The notes beneath the pieces were generated by a model, which was not told the DNA's origin, did not search any database, and worked only from the letters and a program-made list of their open reading frames with translations. From positions 2,626 to 8,499 of the forward strand of contig PKWD01000217.1 in assembly GCA_003131945.1 (NCBI GenBank): DNA of 5,874 nucleotides, read 5' to 3'. Below, piece by piece: positions 1 through 5,809 of this stretch; positions within the stretch are counted from its first letter, which is position 1, and the number at the start of each line of letters is the position of its first letter. The DNA comes from Acidimicrobiaceae bacterium (GTDB taxonomy: Bacteria > Actinomycetota > Acidimicrobiia > Acidimicrobiales > UBA8190). A program made the translations under genes and the position numbers.

Positions 1-1648
1 TGGATCGCGCCGGCGTCGAGCGCACCCGGGCGTGGTCGACCACCGACGGGAGATGGACGTCGTGAACATAGTGGGGCCACTCGATGACGGCGGGGTCGAA
101 ACAAAACGCCTGCTGCTCGGCCGGCGCCAGGCGTTCCCACAGTGTCAGGAGACGGTCGATGCGGAAGTGGGCCTCGGTCTCGGTGTAAGCACCGTAGAGC
201 TCGACGTATCCGAGAGCCCGTTCGGCGCGAGTGTGCTGGTCCTCCATGCGCGCCGCCAGGTCGGCGCGCTCCCCGCGCACGGGCAGGATGGCCAGAACGC
301 GTTCGGCCATAGCGAAAGCGGTGGTGGCCCTTCGTAGTTGGCGTTGTACTCGCCCTCGTCCGGGGAACGACCATTCGGGGACGACAATCGGTTGGCCGTC
401 GGAGTCGTAGAGAGGGTGCTCGGTGAACCATGACTGCACGAGGCTGACGAGCTGGCCGTAGCGCAGGGGGTTCCGCACGCTCGAGGCCACTTGGTAGACG
501 CTCGGGCCGTCGGGGTCGGGCCCCGCCGCGGCCACGGCCACGAGGGCGGCCACGACCATATCGACCGGGATGACGTCGACCACACCTTCGGGGATCCCCG
601 GGAACTCCTTCAACAGTCCCCGGGCGTAGGAGATGATGATCGGCTCGGCCATCCGGAAGCCCCGGATCCATCCCGGACGGGGTTCGGCCAGGGATGACTC
701 GATGATCGAGGGGCGTAACACGGTGATGGGGACGTCGGCGTGGGAGGCGACGAGGGCGCGCTCGCCGAGCGCCTTGGTAAAGGCGTAGGCGTCGGGCCAT
801 CCGAGAGCCTGGGCCCGGGCCCGGCCGGCTTCGACCAGCTGCTTGCGCACCCAGTCGTCGCGCAGTTTCTCGGCTCGTTCGGCCAGCACGTGCGTCCCCG
901 CAGCGCCCAACTCGCCGCGCGCTGTCTTGGTGAAGCGCCCGAGCGGGGCCGGACGGCGCGACTCGGACTCGAGGTCCTCGCGCAACCGGCGGGCGGTGTC
1001 GACCTCGGCCGAGATGTCGACGTCGGTGGTGACCGTGGTGTGGGTGCGTGCCCGAGCCCCCGAACGCACGGCGTCGGTGAAGAGGATCTCGGTCGCCTCA
1101 CCCTGGTGGGTGCCGGCCACATAGGCCGTCGAGACCGTGACCAGGTGGGTACGGGGGCGCTCCGGATACGCCTCGTGCCGGGCGGCGGCCACGTCTCCGA
1201 TGGCGGCGGCCACGCGGGACGGTCCCAGAAGATTAACCTCCACGGCGGTGTCCAGGGGGGCGTCGAAAGAGACGGCGGCCGCCGAGTGCACGACGATGTC
1301 GCACGACGCCAGCACCCTGCGCCCCTCGTCGTCGAGATCGAGCCCGTCCCGGCTGACGTCGCCCGAGACCGATACGAGACGACGCTGGACCTGATCGGAG
1401 AAGGCCTCGCCCCACTCGCTGCGCAGGCGGTCGAAACAGTCGTTGCGAACGATCTCGCGCATCGTGCGCTCGGCCGCTGACAACCGGCGGGTGGGCCGGA
1501 CGAGGACGACGACCTCGCACTCGAGGACCGAGCGCAGGAGACGCTCGACCACGGCGGTGCCCAGGAATCCGGTGGCCCCTGTCACCAGGATGCGGCTCCC
1601 GGCCAGGCTGGCGGGGATGGACAGTGGAGGGATTCGCACCTCGGGCAC
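1..1648 (-). CDS. Fatty acyl-CoA reductase-like protein (NAD-binding 4 / male-sterility family), N-terminal 549 residues, 3' end outside window
   Basis: Read directly from the minus strand: one open frame from a GTG at 1648 to the left edge with no stop, giving 549 codons; the gene continues outside. Seen: the nucleotide-binding motif TGATGFLG at residues 23-30, the strand VVLVRP near 50-55, VVHSAAAVSFD, VSTAYVAG with the presumed catalytic Ser173, YAFTK with Tyr288 and Lys292 (YxxxK), LRPSIIESS at 311-319, VIPVDMVV at 359-366, and a C-terminal block DPAVIEWPHY near 518-527. These are hallmarks of extended SDR-type fatty acyl-CoA reductases, which use NAD(P)H to reduce acyl-CoA to aldehyde or alcohol, as in wax-ester or ether-lipid metabolism; the substrate here is inferred. 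A TAG lies in frame eight codons upstream of the second GTG (1639), so only GTG 1648 or 1639 can start it. No strong Shine-Dalgarno is visible. It is divergent from the TetR gene, 23 bp away. The missing end may hold a further domain. Confidence 0.87.
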   Translation of the reverse strand, partial: MPEVRIPPLSIPASLAGSRILVTGATGFLGTAVVERLLRSVLECEVVVLVRPTRRLSAAERTMREIVRNDCFDRLRSEWGEAFSDQVQRRLVSVSGDVSRDGLDLDDEGRRVLASCDIVVHSAAAVSFDAPLDTAVEVNLLGPSRVAAAIGDVAAARHEAYPERPRTHLVTVSTAYVAGTHQGEATEILFTDAVRSGARARTHTTVTTDVDISAEVDTARRLREDLESESRRPAPLGRFTKTARGELGAAGTHVLAERAEKLRDDWVRKQLVEAGRARAQALGWPDAYAFTKALGERALVASHADVPITVLRPSIIESSLAEPRPGWIRGFRMAEPIIISYARGLLKEFPGIPEGVVDVIPVDMVVAALVAVAAAGPDPDGPSVYQVASSVRNPLRYGQLVSLVQSWFTEHPLYDSDGQPIVVPEWSFPGRGRVQRQLRRATTAFAMAERVLAILPVRGERADLAARMEDQHTRAERALGYVELYGAYTETEAHFRIDRLLTLWERLAPAEQQAFCFDPAVIEWPHYVHDVHLPSVVDHARVRSTPARS

Positions 1649-1658
1649 CGTCTCTGTC

Positions 1659-1664
1659 TACCAT
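1659..1664 (+). promoter_or_regulatory. Candidate -10 element for the TetR gene (leaderless transcript)
   Basis: TACCAT matches the actinobacterial -10 pattern TANNNT. It ends seven bases before A1672, the first base of the TetR ATG, which is the spacing expected if transcription starts on the start codon itself. The absence of any Shine-Dalgarno before this ATG agrees with a leaderless message. I see no convincing -35 hexamer. Because the site is palindromic, the same hexamer occurs on the minus strand. Confidence 0.45.
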
Positions 1665-1670
1665 ATGGTA
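1665..1670 (-). promoter_or_regulatory. Candidate -10 element for the acyl-CoA reductase gene
   Basis: Read on the minus strand, positions 1670 to 1665 are again TACCAT. Transcription would then begin near 1658-1657, leaving a leader of about ten bases before GTG 1648. The element lies inside the palindrome, so a bound repressor would cover both -10 boxes at once. No clear -35 is visible in this direction either. Confidence 0.38.
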
Positions 1671-1671
1671 G

Positions 1672-2304
1672 ATGGATGGTGGGAGACGGACGGGGGCGAC
1701 GGCTGACCGCATCCTCGACGCCGCCCTCGTCTCCTTCGGGTCCCGTGGCTATGAGGCGACGTCCCTGGACGCCCTGGCCGACGGTCTCGGCATGCGGAAG
1801 CAGTCGATCCTCTACTGGTTCTCCTCCAAGGACGTGCTGCTCGAAGCCCTCATCGACCGTTCGGCGGCCGAGTTGGCGGGGGCCCTCGAAGCATCGTTGG
1901 CCAGGGCCGGAAGCGGCTGGGCCCGCATCGAGGCGGTCGTCCGATCGGTGTTCCGCCTCGCCGCCCGCCGCCCCGAACTCTTGGGACTCGTTCGCGAGGT
2001 CGGACGCCTTGGTCCCCCGGCGGCGACGCGGCTGATGCTGGCCCTCGACCCTCTGGTGGCGCGGGCCTCGGCCTTCCTCGAAGCGGAGATGGACGCCGGC
2101 GTCATGCGTCGACACGAACCACGCCTGCTGCTCCTGGCCATCTACTCCACGGTGATCGGGATGATCACCGAGGTCGAGGTACTGCGCGCCCTGGGGGAGG
2201 AGCCCTCGGCCCGGTCCCTCGTGCGCCGCCGTCAGGAGATCCTGAGCCTGTTGCGCTCGGCCCTGCTGGTGGAGGGTGCGTCCCGAGGTGACAACGCCGC
2301 CTGA
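1672..2304 (+). CDS. TetR/AcrR-family transcriptional regulator
   Basis: A 210-residue protein, the usual size for this family. The N-terminal DNA-binding domain spans about residues 9-58: ADRILDAALVSFGSRGYEAT, then the helix-turn-helix SLDALADGLGMRKQSILYWF and the typical FSSKDVLLEAL. The C-terminal part (about 65-205) is all-helical in character and should form the ligand-binding and dimer domain; such domains are too variable to name the ligand. The start is fixed: an in-frame TAG lies immediately upstream (1669-1671) and the next in-frame ATG is residue 41, inside the HTH. The gene is divergent from the acyl-CoA reductase and its ATG touches the palindrome at 1657-1672, so autorepression plus control of the reductase is the natural reading. 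An acyl-CoA or fatty-acid ligand is plausible but only inferred. It converges on the membrane-protein gene downstream. Confidence 0.93.
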   Translation: MDGGRRTGATADRILDAALVSFGSRGYEATSLDALADGLGMRKQSILYWFSSKDVLLEALIDRSAAELAGALEASLARAGSGWARIEAVVRSVFRLAARRPELLGLVREVGRLGPPAATRLMLALDPLVARASAFLEAEMDAGVMRRHEPRLLLLAIYSTVIGMITEVEVLRALGEEPSARSLVRRRQEILSLLRSALLVEGASRGDNAA

Positions 2305-2312
2305 TGTCGACC

Positions 2313-2345
2313 GGGGGGCGCGGGGCGAGCCGTCAGGCGCCCTTC
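2313..2345. terminator. GC-rich hairpin between convergent genes, candidate bidirectional terminator
   Basis: GGGCGC at 2316-2321 pairs perfectly with GCGCCC at 2337-2342. G2313-G2315 can extend the stem with T2343, T2344 (both G-U) and C2345, giving about nine pairs around a 15-base loop. It lies 8 bases after the TetR stop and overlaps the stop codon of the convergent membrane-protein gene (2344-2346). There is no run of T after it on either strand, so it is not a textbook intrinsic terminator; such U-poor hairpins are common in GC-rich bacteria. Confidence 0.4.
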
Positions 2346-3252
2346 ACGACCCCGGGGGTCGCGACCGTGTCGGCTTAGGGGGCGTGTAGCGCTTGTTGGG
2401 TGGCGGCCCGGTTGGCTCCGGCTGCTTCTTGGACCGGCGTCCACCCGCAGTGCGTGCGTTCATGCGTTCGGCCCTGGCGCGACGGCGCGCCGCCGCCGCG
2501 TCGCCCCCCCGAGCGGCCGGGGCGGCCCTGGGGCGGGCCTCTGCACGCGTGCGGGTCTGCCCGGTCATGGCGGCCAGTTCCTTCTGCCACTTGAGTGCTC
2601 GGAAGATCAGCCAGCCGCCGACCGCCCAGAACGGAATGGCGAAGAGGGCGCTCTCCATCGCTGTACCCAAGAAGAGAAGGGCGAAGCCGACGAACGAGCG
2701 CCGGCGACTTCTGGCGGCGAGCGCGACGAGGCCCGCACACACCACCCGGATAACGAGGTAGATCACGAATTCGATGTCACTTTGGTGGTTCTTGGCATGG
2801 AGCGGTGGATTGAGGCGCACGCCAGCGACGATCAAGGCGATGGCCACGCCCACGCCCAGAGCCGCCGTGCCCAAGGCAATGGTCCGCTCGCGGTCGTCGA
2901 TCCGCTTGATGATGTGGGTCAACTCGGCCGCGGTCATGCCCGACGCGGCGCCTCGTTGTCGCCGAGGTGCCGGCGGCTTCAAGAACGCGTCGCGGAGCCT
3001 GCCTCCGGACGCCGTGGAATCGGTGCCGGGCGCCAGTACCTCGTCCGGGGTGACCACGGGACCGGCGCCTGCGTCCGCGGGGCTGCCACCGGTTTTGCCG
3101 GTGGGACGCTCCGGCCGTGGTTGCGGAGGCGTCGCCGGCGGGCGTTGCAGGTTGGGGAGCGAGGCCAGGATGCGCTGGCCGATGGTGAGCCTGGGAACAG
3201 CCCCCTCCCCGGGGGAGGTGTCGCCGTTGGTGCCATCGCCGTTCTTGCTCAC
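2344..3252 (-). CDS. Uncharacterised membrane protein with about four transmembrane helices and disordered tails
   Basis: A 302-residue protein that I do not recognise. Residues 1-105 are rich in Pro, Gly and Ala and probably disordered, apart from a short segment RLTIGQRILASLPNLQ at 21-36. A charged stretch (about 107-123, ELTHIIKRIDDRER) precedes hydrophobic segments at roughly 124-145, 162-180, 186-202 and 203-220. The C-terminus from 221 to 302 is strongly basic (Arg, Lys, Pro, Ala) and probably cytoplasmic by the positive-inside rule. The GTG at 3252 was chosen because it lies 13 bp after the stop of the upstream VOC gene. The open frame extends further upstream, but there it is antisense-style noise within the VOC gene and looks Arg/Pro/Ser-rich. 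No good Shine-Dalgarno is present, so translational coupling to the VOC gene is likely. The basic tail could bind nucleic acid or membrane; this is speculation. Confidence 0.72.
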   Translation of the reverse strand: MSKNGDGTNGDTSPGEGAVPRLTIGQRILASLPNLQRPPATPPQPRPERPTGKTGGSPADAGAGPVVTPDEVLAPGTDSTASGGRLRDAFLKPPAPRRQRGAASGMTAAELTHIIKRIDDRERTIALGTAALGVGVAIALIVAGVRLNPPLHAKNHQSDIEFVIYLVIRVVCAGLVALAARSRRRSFVGFALLFLGTAMESALFAIPFWAVGGWLIFRALKWQKELAAMTGQTRTRAEARPRAAPAARGGDAAAARRRARAERMNARTAGGRRSKKQPEPTGPPPNKRYTPPKPTRSRPPGS

Positions 3253-3265
3253 GACACCAGAGTAG

Positions 3266-4171
3266 TCAGCGTGTCTCCGGGGTCCGCAGCACGAGCCCGG
3301 TGCCGAGATTCTCTTCCGGCGCCACCACCAGCACCGACCCCGGGCCAGAGATGACGCCCGGTACGTCGTCCCCGGCTGGGTCGGTCGTGGTGCTTCTGCC
3401 GGAGCCGTCCGTTGTCGGCAGTGGCCCGGGCAGGTCGAAGGCCAGGTGGTGGACACGCCCCGGGCGGTCTCCGAGCCATGTCCGTAGTGGTGACGTCGAA
3501 GCGGCATCGGTCGTGGGGGCCACGAGGCGTATGGCCAGGGGTCCGGGCCAGGCGAGGTCGACGTACTCCCAGGCACCGCCGGGGCCAATGGCGCGCGCCG
3601 TGATGTCGCCGCTGAGCAACAGATGGAAGAGCGCGAGTCCGGTGTCGAGGTCCCGTACGGCGTGGGTGACATGGGACAGGGCGGCCGTCGGCGCCCGCGT
3701 GGCGATGGGGAAGCCCTCAGGCTGCGGCGAGCTCCATTCGAATTCCGCCTGGGCAACCTGCACCACGACTCCGGTGGCCTGACGTGGATGGAGGAAGGCC
3801 TCTCGCCATTGCGGATCGGACAACCGGACGCCCACGGGTTCGAAGCCGGCGTCGCCTACCCGGTCGAGAACCAACTCGATATCAGGCACCTTGAAGGTCA
3901 GGTGATGGGGTCCGGGCCCGCTGTGATCGAGAAAGCGACGCAGGAACGGGTTGGCTTCGGGCTCCCACGGTTGAAGGACTTCGACCTTGGCCCCGTTGGC
4001 GTAGCTCAGCTGGGCCGGGCTGAAGCCGCTGTTGACTCCGCCCGAGTGCCAGATACCACCGAGTTGGTGGACGTAGCACGGCCAGGCGTCGGTCCATTGT
4101 TCGACGGCCACGGCTATGTGATCGAGCACGACCGCGGCGGCATCACTGGGAGGCGAAGTGGAGGAGGCCAT
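3266..4171 (-). CDS. Tandem VOC (glyoxalase/bleomycin-resistance fold) protein
   Basis: A 301-residue protein with two VOC halves. The first (about 14-142) begins LDHIAVAV with His18, has AKVEVLQPW with Glu64, GPHHLTFKVPD with His89/His90, and ends GVVVQVAQ with Gln138. These positions match the four metal ligands of VOC enzymes such as methylmalonyl-CoA epimerase and glyoxalase I, with Gln in place of the usual final Glu. The second half (about 165-297) repeats the plan: LSHVTHAV with His167, LAIRLVAP with Arg215 at the second ligand position, GRVHHLAFDLPG with His241/His242, and SVLVVAPEE with a hydrophobic residue at the fourth position. So one intact-looking and one degenerate site are seen. 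The substrate cannot be named; epimerase, lyase or dioxygenase chemistry are all possible. ATG 4171 is the start, without a good Shine-Dalgarno. It is the first gene of a two-gene operon, divergent from the amidase. Confidence 0.83.
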   Translation of the reverse strand: MASSTSPPSDAAAVVLDHIAVAVEQWTDAWPCYVHQLGGIWHSGGVNSGFSPAQLSYANGAKVEVLQPWEPEANPFLRRFLDHSGPGPHHLTFKVPDIELVLDRVGDAGFEPVGVRLSDPQWREAFLHPRQATGVVVQVAQAEFEWSSPQPEGFPIATRAPTAALSHVTHAVRDLDTGLALFHLLLSGDITARAIGPGGAWEYVDLAWPGPLAIRLVAPTTDAASTSPLRTWLGDRPGRVHHLAFDLPGPLPTTDGSGRSTTTDPAGDDVPGVISGPGSVLVVAPEENLGTGLVLRTPETR

Positions 4172-4199
4172 CGTCCCAGGTTGCCGTCTGCTTTCGCAT

Positions 4200-4227
4200 C
4201 CTGTCTACCTGGGGCCATAAAGACAGG
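4200..4227. repeat. 7-bp inverted repeat (CCTGTCT / AGACAGG) in the VOC-amidase intergenic region
   Basis: CCTGTCT at 4200-4206 and AGACAGG at 4221-4227 are perfect reverse complements separated by 14 bases, so the half-site centres lie 21 bp apart, two helical turns. This spacing suits a dimeric regulator shared by the divergent VOC and amidase genes. Alternatively, the RNA could fold so that the right arm hides the first bases of the purine-rich ribosome-binding site at 4226-4232. A weak promoter-like pair, TTTCGC at 4192 and CATAAA at 4216, overlaps it on the plus strand. All functions here are inferred. Confidence 0.4.
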
Positions 4228-4281
4228 GAGGACTGAACCGTGATACGTGTGAGCTCATGGACTTTCGTCGAGTTTCCGTGA
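4226..4281 (+). promoter_or_regulatory. Strong ribosome-binding site with a possible 13-residue leader ORF overlapping the amidase start
   Basis: GGGAGGA at 4226-4232 is the best Shine-Dalgarno in the window. Eight bases after its GGAGG core is GTG 4240, an ideal distance, opening a frame of 13 codons (VIRVSSWTFVEFP) that stops at TGA 4279-4281, beyond the amidase ATG at 4257. The amidase ATG itself lies 25 bases from the same site, too far to use it directly, and is in another frame. Either a short leader peptide is translated and couples to the amidase, or one base has been lost and the amidase truly starts at GTG 4240, or the match is chance. Confidence 0.35.
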
Positions 4282-5669
4282 TCGCTCTGGCCGAGGACGT
4301 CCGGTCTGGCCGGACAGGCGCCCGGGAGCTCGTGACACACGCTCTCTCACGCATCGACGCCCTCAACGGTGCCGTGAACGCTTTCGTAGCTGTCGACGAC
4401 ACCGCTGCGCTCGAGGCGGCGGCACAGATAGACGACATGGTTGCCGCCGGGCGCGATCCGGGCCCGCTCGCCGGTATCCCTATCGGCGTCAAGGACCTGG
4501 AGGACGCGGCGGGCTTCGTGACGACCCACGGCTCGCCTGTGTTCGCCGGCGGAGCGGCCGCCACAGTGGACTCGTCGCTTGTCGCAAGGCTCAAGGCGGC
4601 CGGGTGCGTCGTGATCGGCAAGACGAACACCCCCGAACTCGGGTGGAAGGGCGACACGGACAACACCGTCTTCGGCCCGACCCGCAATCCGTGGAACCTG
4701 GACCACAGTCCCGGCGGCTCCTCCGGCGGGAGCGCAGCGGCCATCGCTTCGGGCATGGTCCCGCTCGCCACCGGATCGGACGGAGGGGGTTCGATCCGTA
4801 TTCCCTCGTCGTGCTGTGGCCTTAGCGGTATCAAGCCGTCTCTCGGTCGGGTTCCGTCAGGCGGCCCCGAACCGCCTGACTGGCAGCACCTTTCCACCAG
4901 AGGACCCATGGCGCGTCGCCTGGCTGACGTCGTGGCTGCGCTCGACGTCGTGGTGGGTCCCGATCCGAGCGACCTCCGGTCTCTGCCGCGTCCCGAAGCA
5001 TCGTGGCCCGCAGCTCTCTACGATGCTCAGATGCCCGTGCGCGTGGCCTGGTCCCCGACTCTCGGCTATGCGCCGGTCGACGAGGAGGTGCTGAAAGTAT
5101 GCACGCGAGCCGTCGCCGTTCTCGAATCGCTCGGCATCGAAGTGGTGGAGATCGAGGCTGTCTTCGACGAGGACCCGGTGAGGGATTGGCTCACCCTGGC
5201 CATGGCGTACAACCTGCGGACGCTCGCTCCCTATCGGGGAACCGACGTCTGGGAACATATCGACCCGCTTCTCGCCGCCTCGATGGACTGGGCGGCGGAC
5301 AATCTGTCCGTGCTTGAAGTGGTGCGCGCCGAAGATGCCTGCCACCGTCTCAACACCCGGTTGGTGGAACTGTTCCACGACGTGCGCCTGCTGGTCACGC
5401 CCACGGTTGCGGCCTTGCCGCCACCGCGTGCCCTGGAGGCTGCGGGCATGATCAACGGTGCAGTGGACGCCAACTGGGTGCGGTTCACCTACCCCTTCAA
5501 CATGACGCGCTCTCCGGCGGCGACTGTGTGTGCCGGCCTCAGTGGAGACGGCCTGCCGGTGGGGCTCCAACTCGTCGGGCCTCAACATGCTGATCTGGTA
5601 GTCATCCGCTCGGCCGGAGCGCTGGAAGCCGCCTTGGGATTCGACGAGGTCGCCGCCATCGGGACGTGA
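4257..5669 (+). CDS. Amidase-signature family hydrolase (amidase)
   Basis: A complete 470-residue protein of typical length for stand-alone amidases of this family, which hydrolyse carboxamides to acid plus ammonia or amine. The full catalytic triad is present: Lys79 in GIPIGVKD, cis-Ser155 in SPGGSSGGSAA, and the nucleophile Ser179 in GSDGGGSIRIP. The 24-residue spacing from Ser155 to Ser179 is the same as in fatty acid amide hydrolase (Ser217/Ser241), and Arg181 corresponds to its Arg243. CGLSGIKPSLGRVP follows, and the C-terminal strand pattern GLPVGLQLVGP is also characteristic. No signal peptide is seen, so it should be cytoplasmic. It resembles GatA, but gatB and gatC are not adjacent, so an Asp/Glu-tRNA amidotransferase role is not supported; the natural substrate is unknown. 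ATG 4257 is the only good in-frame start after TAA 4218-4220, yet its own ribosome-binding site is poor (see the entry at 4226-4281). Confidence 0.93.
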   Translation: MDFRRVSVIALAEDVRSGRTGARELVTHALSRIDALNGAVNAFVAVDDTAALEAAAQIDDMVAAGRDPGPLAGIPIGVKDLEDAAGFVTTHGSPVFAGGAAATVDSSLVARLKAAGCVVIGKTNTPELGWKGDTDNTVFGPTRNPWNLDHSPGGSSGGSAAAIASGMVPLATGSDGGGSIRIPSSCCGLSGIKPSLGRVPSGGPEPPDWQHLSTRGPMARRLADVVAALDVVVGPDPSDLRSLPRPEASWPAALYDAQMPVRVAWSPTLGYAPVDEEVLKVCTRAVAVLESLGIEVVEIEAVFDEDPVRDWLTLAMAYNLRTLAPYRGTDVWEHIDPLLAASMDWAADNLSVLEVVRAEDACHRLNTRLVELFHDVRLLVTPTVAALPPPRALEAAGMINGAVDANWVRFTYPFNMTRSPAATVCAGLSGDGLPVGLQLVGPQHADLVVIRSAGALEAALGFDEVAAIGT

Positions 5670-5721
5670 CGGCCTCCACTGACTTGTGAACCTCAAGGCC
5701 GCGAGCAGAAGGGATGAGCCT

Positions 5722-5751
5722 CGTCGGCCCGTTCCCCGCGGGCAGCCGATG
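5722..5751 (+). terminator. Weak GC-rich hairpin downstream of the amidase
   Basis: TCGG at 5724-5727 pairs with CCGA at 5746-5749, and CCCG at 5728-5731 with CGGG at 5739-5742. This gives about eight pairs with a three-base bulge and a seven-base loop. It lies about 50 bases after the amidase stop and just ahead of the tRNA promoter, a sensible place to end amidase transcription. No T tract follows. A second weak inverted repeat, CGGCCT/AGGCCG at 5670-5675 and 5696-5701, sits directly after the stop codon. Confidence 0.27.
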
Positions 5752-5757
5752 CCGGCC

Positions 5758-5786
5758 GTGACATAATCCTCAGTGGCTTCGATAAC
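5758..5786 (+). promoter_or_regulatory. Candidate promoter of tRNA-Val
   Basis: GTGACA at 5758-5763 resembles the -35 consensus TTGACA (5 of 6), and GATAAC at 5781-5786 resembles TATAAT (4 of 6), separated by exactly 17 bases. Transcription would begin near 5793, about 17 bases before the mature tRNA 5' end at 5810. This is the most consensus-like promoter in the window, as expected for a strongly expressed stable RNA. Confidence 0.55.
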
Positions 5787-5809
5787 GAAGATCATGTCGA
5801 CAGGGTCGC

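Larger units (their letters stand above)
1657..1672. promoter_or_regulatory. Perfect 16-bp palindromic operator between the acyl-CoA reductase and TetR genes
   Basis: TCTACCATATGGTAGA is a perfect inverted repeat with no spacer, centred between 1664 and 1665. It is the main feature of the 23-bp gap between the divergent genes, and its last base is the A of the TetR start codon. TetR-family proteins bind such short palindromes as dimers and commonly repress both their own gene and the divergent neighbour. That this repressor binds here is inference, but position, symmetry and gene order all fit. Confidence 0.75.

Noticed and set aside
740..1480. A 246-codon plus-strand frame opposite the acyl-CoA reductase
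   Set aside because: It is antisense to the reductase, whose motifs (TGATGFLG, VSTAYVAG, YAFTK, VIPVDMVV) are unmistakable. The plus-strand product is Gly/Arg-rich without any recognisable motif, as expected of a shadow frame in GC-rich DNA.
2344..3756. A single 470-codon minus-strand frame
   Set aside because: Its first 168 codons run in another frame through the VOC gene and read as low-complexity Arg/Pro/Ser-rich sequence, whereas the VOC frame there shows clear conserved motifs. The real gene begins near GTG 3252.
3623..4243. A 206-codon plus-strand frame opposite the VOC gene
   Set aside because: It is antisense to the VOC gene and has no recognisable motif; the VOC frame explains the region.
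4257..5669. Annotation of the amidase as GatA of the Asp/Glu-tRNA amidotransferase
   Set aside because: The family signature is shared by all amidase-signature enzymes, and no gatB or gatC is adjacent, so a general amidase is the safer call.
4857..5795. A 312-codon minus-strand frame opposite the amidase and extending past its end
   Set aside because: It is His/Arg/Gly-rich, shows no domain, and lies antisense to a well-supported amidase. It also crosses the candidate tRNA promoter.
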